DNA of 40,956 nucleotides. Source: Actinomycetota bacterium. Its GTDB lineage: Bacteria > Actinomycetota > Acidimicrobiia > Acidimicrobiales > RAAP-2. A program made the translations under genes and the position numbers. Positions 8,726-17,203 of this stretch are shown here, one piece after another (position 1 is the first letter of the stretch; each line of letters opens with the position of its first letter). The notes under the pieces are model-generated. The model was not told the origin of the DNA, did not search any database, and was given only the letters and a program-made list of their open reading frames with translations. The stretch is from NCBI GenBank assembly GCA_021324355.1, contig JAJPJD010000025.1, positions 1 to 40,956 on the forward strand. The letters run 5' to 3'.

Positions 8726-8739
8726 CGAATACTTATTCG
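8726..8739. promoter_or_regulatory. candidate ArgR operator (ARG box)
   Basis: The minus strand reads CGAATAAGTATTCG, a 6-bp inverted repeat around a 2-bp centre. It matches the core GAAT-N4-ATTC of the ARG box consensus (TNTGAATWWWWATTCANW). It lies about 20 bp upstream of the -10 at 8701-8706 and would cover the -35 position, so bound ArgR would block polymerase. A weaker second dyad (TTCG-N9-CGAA) follows at about 8713-8729, and tandem boxes are usual for ArgR. The sequence match is direct; binding is inferred. Confidence 0.6.
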
Positions 8740-9040
8740 TCCGGGACCAATGGACCGCGAACACCGGGCGACCATGCCGGCACTCGGCGGCCAGCGAACA
8801 CCCATGAGGACGGCCGGATCGAGCTAGATCACCACATCGGGCTCGCCGACGGATCCGGACGACGAGGAATCTCCAGGCCGCCGACCGGTGCCCCACACCC
8901 TGGCCCGTTCGGGCATCATGCCGTGGAGCAACACCCTTCTGGACGCACCGAACTCCTCCCGCCCGGCATCCACGCGAGCGTTCACTCGTCGTCCACCGGT
9001 TGCGACCGACAGTTCGACGGCGCCGCCCGAGAAACAGCCG
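8740..9040. other. intergenic DNA between argC and the cyclase gene
   Basis: About 300 bases between the two divergent genes. Short frames exist on both strands (8702-8896 and 8824-9045 minus, 8888-9082 plus), but none has a recognisable product, a ribosome-binding site or conservation that can be seen. I see no tRNA, repeat or mobile-element end here. Confidence 0.5.
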
Positions 9041-9064
9041 TACAATGCCGCTTCGGGTGCCGAA
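9041..9064 (+). promoter_or_regulatory. -10 element and hairpin in front of the cyclase gene
   Basis: TACAAT at 9041-9046 is a good -10 hexamer, though no clear -35 is placed 16-19 bp upstream. It is followed by a perfect short dyad, TTCGG-GTG-CCGAA (9052-9064), that would lie at or just after the transcription start. The ATG at 9079 is preceded by a G-rich run (GCGGGGGTG) that may serve as the ribosome-binding site. Confidence 0.35.
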
Positions 9065-9078
9065 CAGCGGGGGTGCTC

Positions 9079-12000
9079 ATGAGTTCGGACGCCGCCACCG
9101 TCACGCTCCTCTTCACTGATATCGAGGGGTCCACTGCCCTTCGGACTTCTCGAGGAGATGAGAAAGCAGAGGCGCTATTCAGCGCCCACGAAGAGATCGT
9201 TCGCCGCCAGATCAGCTCACATGACGGACGGACGGTCAAGTCGACTGGCGATGGCTTCATGGCCGTGTTCGGTTCTGCCCGCAAGGCCATCGGCTGCGCA
9301 ATCGCCATCCAACGGGCCATCGAAGGCACCGAAATCCAGGTGCGGATCGGGCTCAACACTGGCGAGGTGATCGAGCGCGACGGCGATCTGTTCGGTGAAG
9401 CCGTAAACGCAGCAGCTCGGATCATGGGAAAGGCCAAGGGCGGCGAGATCCTGATCTCTGACGTCGTGCGCCAGCTTGCCGGGACGATGACCGATCTCGC
9501 TCTCTCCGACCGCGGCCGCTTCCGACTGAAGGGCTTTCCCGAGCGGTGGCACCTCTACCAAGTCCAATGGGCACAGGAGCGCCCCCCTGTTCCACTGACC
9601 GCCGAGCGCGCCACATTCGTCAGACGCGAAGCAGAGCGAGCTGGGTTGGTTCGCCTGATTGGCGCGGCGCTGGGCGGTCACGGCGAACTGGCTCTTGTAA
9701 GCGGCGAGCCCGGGGTGGGCAAGACTCGCCTAGCAGAGGAGGTCTTGGCCGAAGCCGAACAACGCGGCATGCGTGTTCGAATCGGTCACTGCTACGAGAT
9801 GGAGGGGGCGCCGCCGTACCTGCCCTTCATCGAAATGCTCGAGTCCGCGCTCGACGACATCCCGCACGATCTCTACCGCCAGGTGCTCGGCGATGACGCT
9901 CCCGAGATCGCCCGGATCATGCCGCACCTCCGCAAGGTGTTCACCGATATCCCGGAAGCCGTGAGCCTTCCGCCCGAGAGCGAGCGTCGGTACATTCTCA
10001 ATGCGGTTCGAGCGTTCATCGCCCGCGCCGCCGCCGTTCGGCCCCAAGCTCTGTTGCTCGAGGATCTCCACTGGGCAGACGAATCCACGCTCCTGGTGGT
10101 GCGCCACGTAGCCGAACAGCTTCACGAGATGCCCATTCTCGTCGTGGGGACCTACCGCGATGTCGAGCTTGACGTCACCCGCCCCTTCGCGCGCGTGCTG
10201 GAAGACCTCCACCGCCGACGTCTGGCTCACCGGGTCACCCTGAAGCGTCTCGGCGAGGCCGACGTCGGGGCGCTGATCCGAGGGCTCGTCGGCAAGGACC
10301 CGCCGCCGGACCTCGTCAACCTGGTCTTCAGTGAGACCGAAGGCAACCCATTCTTTGTCGAGGAAGTCATCCGTCACCTGCTCGAAGAGAATCGCCTCTT
10401 CGATTCCGCGGGGGAATTTCGCTCCGGCCTGCAGATCGGCGAGGTCGATGTGCCAGAAGGCGTACGCCTGGTGCTCGGTCGCCGCATCGAGCGACTTGGC
10501 GATGACGCACGGCGCATTCTCTCAGGAGCTGCCATCGTCGGTCGCGACTTTTCTTTCGAGCTCCTCAGAGCCATCAGTGACGTCGACGCAGACGCCGTCC
10601 TCGATGCGGTGGACGATGCCGAGCGGGCCCGCCTCGTTGTCTCCCAGGAGGGGCGCGAGGGCACGATGCGCTTCGCCCACGAGCTCATCCGCCAGACCCT
10701 CCTCTCGGAGCTGTCGTTGCCCCGCCGTCAACGCCTGCATCTGCGGATTGCCGAGGCGCTGGAGCAGCTGGGGCGGGGGGATGAGCACCCGGCCGACATC
10801 GCGCACCACCTCTACCAGGCCGGTGTGGCCGCCGATCCGCAAAGGACGATTCACTACCTGGTCCTGGCCGGAGAACGAGCGCTCGAGGCAGCGGCCTTCG
10901 AGGATGCGTTCACCCACTTCAGGCGGGCCCATGAGCTCGGACGCACCGATGACCCACGTACCGCTGCGCAGGTGCTGGCCAGACTGGGGGTCGCCCAACG
11001 AAGCCTTGGTCGGCTGGACGACGCGATGGAGTCGTGGGGCCAGGCACTGGCATTGTTCGAAGAGCTGGGTGACTCTGAGGCGTTCGGCTCTCTCTGTGTC
11101 GAGACGGCAGCGCAGCTCGCCATCCTTGGCCGGTTCCCGGAGTCGTTCCAGATGGCCCAGCGAGGGCTCGACGCCCTTGGTCCCCGGACGAGCGTCGATC
11201 GCGCCCGGCTCCTGCTGCGCGCCGGAGTGATGCTGAGCCTGGTGGGCAGCTACGACCAGGCGCAGCAGATGTTCGACGAGGCCAGCACCCTGGCCGATGC
11301 CCTCGCCGACGAGCACCTCCTCGGCCACGTCCACTACACGCTGGGGATCCACTACTTCGGGTCATGCGCGTTCGGCTCGTCTGTTTCCGCTTTGGCGAGG
11401 GCCGTCGAGCTACTGCGAAAGTCCGGGGATGCATGGACCCTGTCCGAAGCGTTGGGCTATCAGGCTGCCGCCGCGGGGTTCGCCGGAAGACCCCAGGAGG
11501 CCGAGGCCCATGGACAAGAGGCCGTCGCGCTGGCCCAGAAGCTTGGCAATGCTCGAGGTCAGATCCTCGCCTCGCGGGCCCTCGAGTGGGGGTGCGCATG
11601 GCCCTCGTCGGCCGACTTCGACCGGTTGGAGCGCTTCTCCGAGCGGGACCTCGCGTTCCAGGAGTCCATCGGCCTGCCCTGGGTCTGCGACTCCTACACA
11701 GCGTTCGGGCTGCTCGCCTTCTGGCGAGGGGAATGGGAGCAAGCGCTCAGGCACCACGAAGAGGCGGCACGCCGAGAGGTGCCCGGTGCCCTCGGTGGCA
11801 ACGCCGCCTTCGTGTGGTTGTGCCTCGCCTACCTCGGCCGCCGCGGTGAAGCCCTCGATCGCCTCGAGGAGAAGGCCGACCAGTTCCCCCGGCCCGGCGC
11901 GCTGAGCACTCGGACCTCGTGGACCTACGCGCTCGGCGCGATCGAGGCGTTCGCGATTCTGGGCGAACGTGATCGAGCCGCCGCGCTGTATCCCCTGGCG

Positions 12001-12330
12001 GTCCAGGCCCGAGAGCTCGGGTGCCCATTCCGACTGTACGACGCTCGCCTGATGGAATCCCTTGCTGGCATCGCGGCCGCAAGCGCTAACCGCTGGCAGC
12101 AGGCCGAGGAGCACTTCACCACTGCCCTGCGCCAAGCCCACGACCTGCCGATCAAGGTCGAGAATCCCGAGGTCCGTCGCTTCTACGCTCAGATGCTCAT
12201 CGACCGCCACGGGCCCGGCGATCTGGAGCGGGCCCAGAAACTCCTCACCGAAGCCGACGCGTCGTACGCCGAGATCGGCATGCCGCGGCACTCAAAGCTG
12301 GTGCAGCAGATGCTCGCCAGCTGTGGCTGA
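9079..12330 (+). CDS. class III nucleotidyl cyclase fused to a STAND-like ATPase and TPR domain
   Basis: A 1083-residue three-part signalling protein. Residues 1-165 form a class III cyclase homology domain. The metal aspartates are D14 (FTDIEGST) and D58 (KSTGDGF); K54 and D103 fit adenine recognition; N110 and R114 (NAAAR) fit transition-state binding, so adenylate cyclase activity is plausible. Residues about 175-560 form an AAA/STAND-type ATPase with Walker A GEPGVGKTR (209-217) and Walker B ALLLEDLHWADES (about 324-336). The remainder is helical and reads as TPR-like repeats. No C-terminal LuxR-type HTH and no membrane segment are seen, so it should be cytoplasmic and give cAMP rather than act on DNA directly. 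ATG 9079 is preferred over the longer frame from 8923 because the cyclase domain starts at once. Ligand unknown. Confidence 0.88.
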   Translation: MSSDAATVTLLFTDIEGSTALRTSRGDEKAEALFSAHEEIVRRQISSHDGRTVKSTGDGFMAVFGSARKAIGCAIAIQRAIEGTEIQVRIGLNTGEVIERDGDLFGEAVNAAARIMGKAKGGEILISDVVRQLAGTMTDLALSDRGRFRLKGFPERWHLYQVQWAQERPPVPLTAERATFVRREAERAGLVRLIGAALGGHGELALVSGEPGVGKTRLAEEVLAEAEQRGMRVRIGHCYEMEGAPPYLPFIEMLESALDDIPHDLYRQVLGDDAPEIARIMPHLRKVFTDIPEAVSLPPESERRYILNAVRAFIARAAAVRPQALLLEDLHWADESTLLVVRHVAEQLHEMPILVVGTYRDVELDVTRPFARVLEDLHRRRLAHRVTLKRLGEADVGALIRGLVGKDPPPDLVNLVFSETEGNPFFVEEVIRHLLEENRLFDSAGEFRSGLQIGEVDVPEGVRLVLGRRIERLGDDARRILSGAAIVGRDFSFELLRAISDVDADAVLDAVDDAERARLVVSQEGREGTMRFAHELIRQTLLSELSLPRRQRLHLRIAEALEQLGRGDEHPADIAHHLYQAGVAADPQRTIHYLVLAGERALEAAAFEDAFTHFRRAHELGRTDDPRTAAQVLARLGVAQRSLGRLDDAMESWGQALALFEELGDSEAFGSLCVETAAQLAILGRFPESFQMAQRGLDALGPRTSVDRARLLLRAGVMLSLVGSYDQAQQMFDEASTLADALADEHLLGHVHYTLGIHYFGSCAFGSSVSALARAVELLRKSGDAWTLSEALGYQAAAAGFAGRPQEAEAHGQEAVALAQKLGNARGQILASRALEWGCAWPSSADFDRLERFSERDLAFQESIGLPWVCDSYTAFGLLAFWRGEWEQALRHHEEAARREVPGALGGNAAFVWLCLAYLGRRGEALDRLEEKADQFPRPGALSTRTSWTYALGAIEAFAILGERDRAAALYPLAVQARELGCPFRLYDARLMESLAGIAAASANRWQQAEEHFTTALRQAHDLPIKVENPEVRRFYAQMLIDRHGPGDLERAQKLLTEADASYAEIGMPRHSKLVQQMLASCG

Positions 12331-12449
12331 CGCACGACCCAACTTGTCGGAGTTCAGGCTGTGCATCCAGCTGACCTCGCCTCAATGGTACGGAACCCCC
12401 CGGTTCGTCCGACCAACAGTTCGCGGGGCGTGCGGACTTCGGCGGCCGG
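12331..12449. other. convergent intergenic region
   Basis: The cyclase gene (plus) and the membrane-protein gene (minus) end facing each other across 119 bases. A small dyad GAACC-CCCC-GGTTC is present near 12389-12402 and could act in termination, but no T-run follows on either strand, so an intrinsic terminator is not supported. Confidence 0.3.
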
Positions 12450-14201
12450 TCACCGCCGACCGACGGGCACGAGGCGCACCGACGGCGGTCCAGCCCGGCT
12501 CAGCCGGACCAGGACGCGCCGTGCCCCCGGCCGCACCACCAGCCCGGTATAGGTGGCCGCCGGACCGGTCGTCCCAGGCCGCCACCCGGCCACCTCCAAC
12601 CGGTACGCGAGCGCCTCGGTCAACCACGTGGTCGCGTAGAAGCCCCCACCCAGCACGCGCACCGTGACCGGGCCAGGGGGGACCATCCGCTCGATCGCCG
12701 CCCCGGCCTGGGCCAGCTCGGTGACGGCCCGGGGGCTCCAGCCGGCCGCCGGCGGGTCGGCCCCGGCAACCAGGCCGAGCGCTCCCGCGCCGCCGACGGC
12801 GGCCGCCACGATCGCGGCCAGCCCCAGGTGCGCTGCCGACCGGGCACGCCCTTCGAGCGGGGTGCTCCCCCGCCGGCGGGCCCACCACCGCCAGAGCACC
12901 TCCAACGCCACGGCCAGGCACCAACCGGCGACCAACCACAGCGCCAGGCCAACCAGCCAGAACGGCACCACCAGATAGCCGAGGCTCAAGATGTTCTTGT
13001 CCGGGAAGATCGCCAGGCTCACGACCAGCCCGACCGACAGTGCCGCCGTGGCGGCTGCGAAGGAACCGAGCGCTCGCCGCCCGGTCGCCAGCGCGACCAG
13101 CGTGACGAGCGCGAGCACCCCGAGCAGCACCCCCCCGTACCAGGCCGGGTAGGCCGTCTCCAACGCGGCCAACGGGAAGAATCCCGACGGCAATCGAGTC
13201 GACCAGATCGGGTGGAGCGCGCCGGCCATGGCCAGGTCCCGGAGCGCGAACGAAACCCCCAGCTCCTGCTGGCCGCCGGCCGAGGTCGCGACCGTGACCA
13301 AGTTGCCGGGTCGGTCGGCCAGCTGCTGGATCAGCGGCTCGATCCAGCACAAGACGCCCACCCCCACCCCGGCCACGACCCAACCGAGGCGGCCGGTGCC
13401 GAGCCGCAGGCCGAGGGCCAGGCCGGCCACCACCAGCAGGAACGCCGGCAGGACGAGGAACAGGTGGCACTGAGCGACCACCGAGGCGCAGGCCACGAGC
13501 ACCGGCCACCACCGCCGGCTGCCGGTTCCCACCGCCCAGCACGACACCACCGCGGCCAGGAGGAACAGCACCGGGAACGAGGCGTTCCAGGCCAGGTTGG
13601 CGAACACCGACGGCGTCCGCCACAGCAGGTCGAACACCGCCAGAGCGACGATCGCGGCAGCCAGCCAACCCCGGCACCGCCAGGCCGCCTCCAGCGCGAC
13701 CGACAGCACCAGTCCGCACCACAGCGCCGCTCCCCACAGCAGGCCCCGAGCGGGGTCGAGACGGACCGGCACTGCAAGCAGGTCGAAGAGCAGCGGGCCC
13801 AGACCGTAGAGCTCGTGGCCGGTCTGGTTCGAGGCCGCCGAAGCCAGGCCGCTGAGCGGGGGATGCGAAGAGAAGACCTGGTAGGCACGGCTGGCGATCG
13901 CAGCGTCGTCACCGTAGGGACGCCAGCCCCGGGCCAGTTCGACTGCCGTTGGAACCGCGACCGACGCCCACACCAATAGGTGCAACGCACCCCGCACAAC
14001 CCAGCGCGCGATGGCGCGCGACTCCCCTCCGGCGTCGTGGCTTGCCGAACCAGTCGCGTCCAGCAGCTCTCCAGCTTGCTCCACGACGTCCGAGCGGTGA
14101 CGCGCCGAAAACACCCCAGAGGGCATGATCGGCGCCGCCACAGGTTCCTCCTCTCGTTCCGGCCCCCGGGCGCCCGGCCCGACCTTGAGGCCTCTGATCA
14201 A
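12450..14201 (-). CDS. multi-pass membrane protein, possible GT-C type glycosyltransferase
   Basis: A 583-residue protein with about ten to twelve hydrophobic segments, beginning near residue 70 (ALHLLVWASVAVPTAVELA) and ending in a soluble C-terminal domain of about 130 residues. After the first membrane segment there is an acidic motif GWRPYGDDAAIASRAY and then PPLSGLASA. An Asp-Asp pair in the first external loop followed by hydrophobic helices is typical of GT-C glycosyltransferases that use lipid-linked sugars. This is a fold-level guess; no specific family was recognised. The N terminus is uncertain: ATG 14201 gives a polar leader of about 60 residues, and ATG near 14126 (MPSGVFSARHR) is also possible. 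It stands alone on this strand and is more GC-rich than the catabolic genes upstream. Confidence 0.6.
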   Translation of the reverse strand: MIRGLKVGPGARGPEREEEPVAAPIMPSGVFSARHRSDVVEQAGELLDATGSASHDAGGESRAIARWVVRGALHLLVWASVAVPTAVELARGWRPYGDDAAIASRAYQVFSSHPPLSGLASAASNQTGHELYGLGPLLFDLLAVPVRLDPARGLLWGAALWCGLVLSVALEAAWRCRGWLAAAIVALAVFDLLWRTPSVFANLAWNASFPVLFLLAAVVSCWAVGTGSRRWWPVLVACASVVAQCHLFLVLPAFLLVVAGLALGLRLGTGRLGWVVAGVGVGVLCWIEPLIQQLADRPGNLVTVATSAGGQQELGVSFALRDLAMAGALHPIWSTRLPSGFFPLAALETAYPAWYGGVLLGVLALVTLVALATGRRALGSFAAATAALSVGLVVSLAIFPDKNILSLGYLVVPFWLVGLALWLVAGWCLAVALEVLWRWWARRRGSTPLEGRARSAAHLGLAAIVAAAVGGAGALGLVAGADPPAAGWSPRAVTELAQAGAAIERMVPPGPVTVRVLGGGFYATTWLTEALAYRLEVAGWRPGTTGPAATYTGLVVRPGARRVLVRLSRAGPPSVRLVPVGRR

Positions 14202-14544
14202 TGACGCTGGCCAACCGGCGAGCGGGGACCTAACCCTGGACGGTGGACAGGGTCACCGCCGTTCGCAGGAGCCACGGCGGCCAGACTCGCCGGCCACCCA
14301 AACCGAGGTCAACCTTCTCACGGTCGAGCGGGTCCGGAATGCCTCGCTCGAGGACGCCGACGTGAGTCCTATCGACCTACGGTATGGAACCCGACCAGCG
14401 TGTCCGCGGGCGGTGCCGGGCAGAGGGCCCGACGAGGCCGGGCCAACTTTGCTCCGGCGATGTATGGGACCTGGCCCGCCTCCGACGGCGCGCGCTTGGA
14501 ATTCCGTTCAGGACGGCCGCCGACCTCCTTCACCCGATCGGGCA
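14202..14544. other. 343-base gap with no recognised gene
   Basis: This gap lies between the start of the membrane-protein gene and the end of the monooxygenase gene. It contains a perfect 10-bp palindrome CCCGATCGGG at 14533-14542, just after the monooxygenase stop, and a GGCCCG/CGGGCC stem-loop near 14429-14447. Neither is followed by a T-run. Plus-strand frames crossing it (from 14125 and 14384) have no recognisable product and run antisense into the monooxygenase gene. It probably holds the end of the catabolic operon and the promoter of the membrane-protein gene. Confidence 0.4.
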
Positions 14545-16191
14545 TCAACGAGCTCGGGGGTTGATCGCCCGCTCTGTCACGAGCCGACCCGTGACGAAAG
14601 TCACGACCGATTTCGGATCCTGTGGAACATCCTCATCGCGCCACGCGACATGCTGATCCGGTCGGACCAAGACGACCCGCGCACCGAGGTGCTCTTGACA
14701 GAGGTTCGGGTCCACCTCGACGGTGGTCATGGGAACCCCAGCTGCGGCGGCGGTCGCCGCGATCTGCTCCGCTAGGGCCGAGGAGCCGGCGGACAGAAGC
14801 GTGAACTCCTTGCCAAGCTGGTCGTAAATGGACTGACCGTCGACCACAAAATGCGGCAGTCGATTTCCAGGGGCGGCGCTCGGCCGATACTCCAGAGTCG
14901 GTGGCGCGGCCTCCGCGTGACCTGAGGCGACGATTGGCGACCCAGCGTAGCTATAGCCAAGCGTCAAGCCGAGGCTGTGAAACTCTGCCTCTTTCGCAAC
15001 CCTGATTGCCTGGGCAACTTCGGTACGTCGCTCACTCGAAACCTTTCCTTCGAGGCGATTCACCAAGGATGCAAGCTCGGGCGCAAGAGTCAAGGTGTTT
15101 TGGACAGCCACATCAATTGTCTGTTGCGCGATGGGCTTTCGCTCCGTTTCGTACGTATTGAGCAACTCCCGCGGGGCCCATCCGTTGATCACGGCGGCAA
15201 GCTTCCACCCGAGATTGACCGCGTCCCCTACTCCCGTGTTGAACCCGTGCCCTCCCCACGGGGGGTTCTGGTGTGCCGCGTCACCGGCGATGAAAAGCCG
15301 ACCCCTCGCCCAACTGCTCGAGAGCGCAACACGAGCCCGCCAGAAGTCGGTCGAGAGCACCTCGGTGTCCACGTTGCCGCCGATGAGGTTTTGCACGATC
15401 GTTTGTGGATCGACTTCCTGCACAGCCGGATCGATCCCATTGGCCCCGCACCACCAGAGGTCCTTCAGGTCCAGTCGACCCATGACTCCTGGTTGCGCTG
15501 GCGAGACAATCCAGTAGTGCACTGCTGGCCCGTGCGGCACCATTGATGCCAGCTCCGCAGACCGGAAGACGATCCCAAGGTTTGGCCGCCCGGCGTCGAC
15601 CACCTCGTAATGCGCACCGATTGCTTCGCGAACGATGCTCCTGGCACCTTCGCAACCGACCACCCACCCAGTCTCCACCCCTCGCACGGACCCGTCGGCG
15701 TCGAGGACTTCGACTACGGCTCGATCGTCGCTCTGCGAGACCGAAACGCCCGACACCCCCGTCGTGAGTGTCACCAAGTTCGACGAGGCCAGCGCGTCTC
15801 GAAGAACCTCCTCGACGATGGGCTGCGCAACCTGCTGGCCGGCCTCGGCAACCAGGCCTGAGCCCACCAGGTCTAGACCAAAACACCCATCTAGGCGGGC
15901 GAGTTCCTCACCTAGGAGGGCGGTGCAGAAGACCGCGGCGCTCGACCACTCGACCGGAAGACCAGCCCGAACGCGCACCTCGTCAGCAATGCCCCACCGA
16001 CGAAAGTGCTCCATCGTCCGAGGTGAGGTTGTCTTCGCTCTAGGTCGCAGAAACGAGACTTCCTGCCGCTTCTCGACAACCAGGCATTCCACTCCGTGGA
16101 AGGCGAGCTCCATCGCGCACGAAAGGCCAACGGGGCCGCCTCCGACCACGACAACTGGAGCGAAATCTGGAACTGCCCGCCTCAGCACCAT
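14545..16191 (-). CDS. class A flavin monooxygenase (aromatic hydroxylase, MhpA/PheA-like)
   Basis: A 548-residue FAD enzyme of the p-hydroxybenzoate-hydroxylase fold, which hydroxylates aromatic rings with NAD(P)H and O2. It shows the Rossmann FAD motif VVVGGGPVGLSCAMELA (GxGxxG at about 17-22) followed by E at the end of the second strand (VVEKR). It also has the DG-type segment GCEGARSIVREAIG and the second FAD motif GRLFIAGDAAHQNPPWGG. The C-terminal 130 residues or so fit the thioredoxin-like domain of the larger phenol-hydroxylase subgroup. As last gene of the operon it starts 4 nt after the hydrolase stop. Making a catechol-type diol for the dioxygenase encoded upstream is the natural role. 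The exact substrate cannot be inferred. Confidence 0.9.
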   Translation of the reverse strand: MVLRRAVPDFAPVVVVGGGPVGLSCAMELAFHGVECLVVEKRQEVSFLRPRAKTTSPRTMEHFRRWGIADEVRVRAGLPVEWSSAAVFCTALLGEELARLDGCFGLDLVGSGLVAEAGQQVAQPIVEEVLRDALASSNLVTLTTGVSGVSVSQSDDRAVVEVLDADGSVRGVETGWVVGCEGARSIVREAIGAHYEVVDAGRPNLGIVFRSAELASMVPHGPAVHYWIVSPAQPGVMGRLDLKDLWWCGANGIDPAVQEVDPQTIVQNLIGGNVDTEVLSTDFWRARVALSSSWARGRLFIAGDAAHQNPPWGGHGFNTGVGDAVNLGWKLAAVINGWAPRELLNTYETERKPIAQQTIDVAVQNTLTLAPELASLVNRLEGKVSSERRTEVAQAIRVAKEAEFHSLGLTLGYSYAGSPIVASGHAEAAPPTLEYRPSAAPGNRLPHFVVDGQSIYDQLGKEFTLLSAGSSALAEQIAATAAAAGVPMTTVEVDPNLCQEHLGARVVLVRPDQHVAWRDEDVPQDPKSVVTFVTGRLVTERAINPRAR

Positions 16192-16195
16192 CGCG

Positions 16196-17173
16196 CTAGA
16201 CGCCCGCTGGGAGAGAGTCCACCCACTCGCGGACCGTTCGTGCGTACAAGTCCGGATCTACCTGGTGAAGCGCGTGAGGACGGTCTGGAAACGAGAGATA
16301 ATCGAAACGCTGACCGGCTTCCTTTACGAGCCGGCCTACCTGGCGCACCTGATCGTCCGAGATCGCGCCGATCAGCATCCCGGTGTCCGGGTCGACTCGC
16401 CTGCTGTGATGGGTGAACAGCACCGGAACCTTCGCGGCCGCGATCATTGCGGCGTGCGAGCAGTTGGCGAAGAAGGTTCCCGAATAGAACGCTCGGGCCC
16501 ATTCGGGATCGTATTCCCGGAGGTTCTGCGGAATATCCACCTGCATACCGTCGGAAACCCGACCGAATCGGTTAGCGAACATCCAATCCGGAAGCTCACG
16601 CATGGCTGCCCGCACAAAGCCGTCCCAGTCGCCAATCGTCCATTGGTTACCGAGCCACGTCGCATAGAGAGCCCACAGTGGGCCCACGAACGTCTGGCGG
16701 ATGGAATGGCCGTAGGCCGGAACCACCTCTGACGCGAACAATGGTGGATCTTCCCAAACGGCGGCAGTAATCTGCCCCGGCTTCGCGTAGGCCGAGAGCC
16801 AGGCTGCCATCACTCCGCCGGACGAGAGTCCACTAATCAGCGTCGGTTCTCCGATAACGGTGTCGATGAATCGAACAAGGTCGTTCCCGACGTTGTCGAC
16901 GCTGTAACGGCCAGGCGTCCATGACGATCGCCCTTGACCACGAAGGTCGACTGCGTAGCAACGAAACCGTTCGCTGAGCAGCGGCAAGGCGGCTTCATAT
17001 CCCCACCAGGACTCTGTCTGTCCCGGTATGAGCAGCAGTGGAGGCCGATCAGTGTCGCCTAGCTGGACGTAATTCATTCGGACTTCTCCGAGATCTACCG
17101 ATTGCTCGGGAAACGCATGCGGCACAAATGTGTCGGCGCGATCAGCAGCCTCGTACGTGTTCGGCATCGTCAT
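16196..17173 (-). CDS. alpha/beta hydrolase, probable meta-cleavage product hydrolase
   Basis: A 325-residue alpha/beta-hydrolase-fold protein without a signal peptide. The oxyanion region is LLLIPGQTESWWGYE, where PGQ replaces the usual HG, followed by AVDLRGQGRS. The nucleophile elbow is GLSSGG, with Ser117 the expected nucleophile. The catalytic His is in FPDRPHALHQ, about 25 residues from the C terminus. In meta-cleavage pathways such enzymes cut the C-C bond of the ring-opened product. Its place between the extradiol dioxygenase and the hydroxylase supports that role, but an esterase or dehalogenase activity cannot be excluded. ATG at 17173 follows the dioxygenase stop by 30 nt; an internal ATG two codons later is also possible. 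Confidence 0.8.
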   Translation of the reverse strand: MTMPNTYEAADRADTFVPHAFPEQSVDLGEVRMNYVQLGDTDRPPLLLIPGQTESWWGYEAALPLLSERFRCYAVDLRGQGRSSWTPGRYSVDNVGNDLVRFIDTVIGEPTLISGLSSGGVMAAWLSAYAKPGQITAAVWEDPPLFASEVVPAYGHSIRQTFVGPLWALYATWLGNQWTIGDWDGFVRAAMRELPDWMFANRFGRVSDGMQVDIPQNLREYDPEWARAFYSGTFFANCSHAAMIAAAKVPVLFTHHSRRVDPDTGMLIGAISDDQVRQVGRLVKEAGQRFDYLSFPDRPHALHQVDPDLYARTVREWVDSLPAGV

Positions 17174-17203
17174 CGGTGTGTCTCCATGCGATCGAAGTGC
17201 GGT

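Noticed and set aside
8702-9045. Two short minus-strand frames (64 and 73 codons) between argC and the cyclase gene
   Set aside because: One covers the ARG box and promoter. Neither has a ribosome-binding site or a recognisable sequence.
12389-12402. Possible terminator between the convergent cyclase and membrane-protein genes
   Set aside because: The stem is only 5 bp and no T-run follows on either strand.
14125-14775. Plus-strand frames entering the gap before the monooxygenase gene
   Set aside because: Low-complexity translation, antisense to the monooxygenase 3' end and to the membrane-protein 5' end.
16196-17173. Reading the alpha/beta hydrolase as a haloalkane dehalogenase or epoxide hydrolase
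   Set aside because: The elbow residue is Ser (GLSSGG), not the Asp nucleophile those enzymes need, and the operon context fits a C-C bond hydrolase better.
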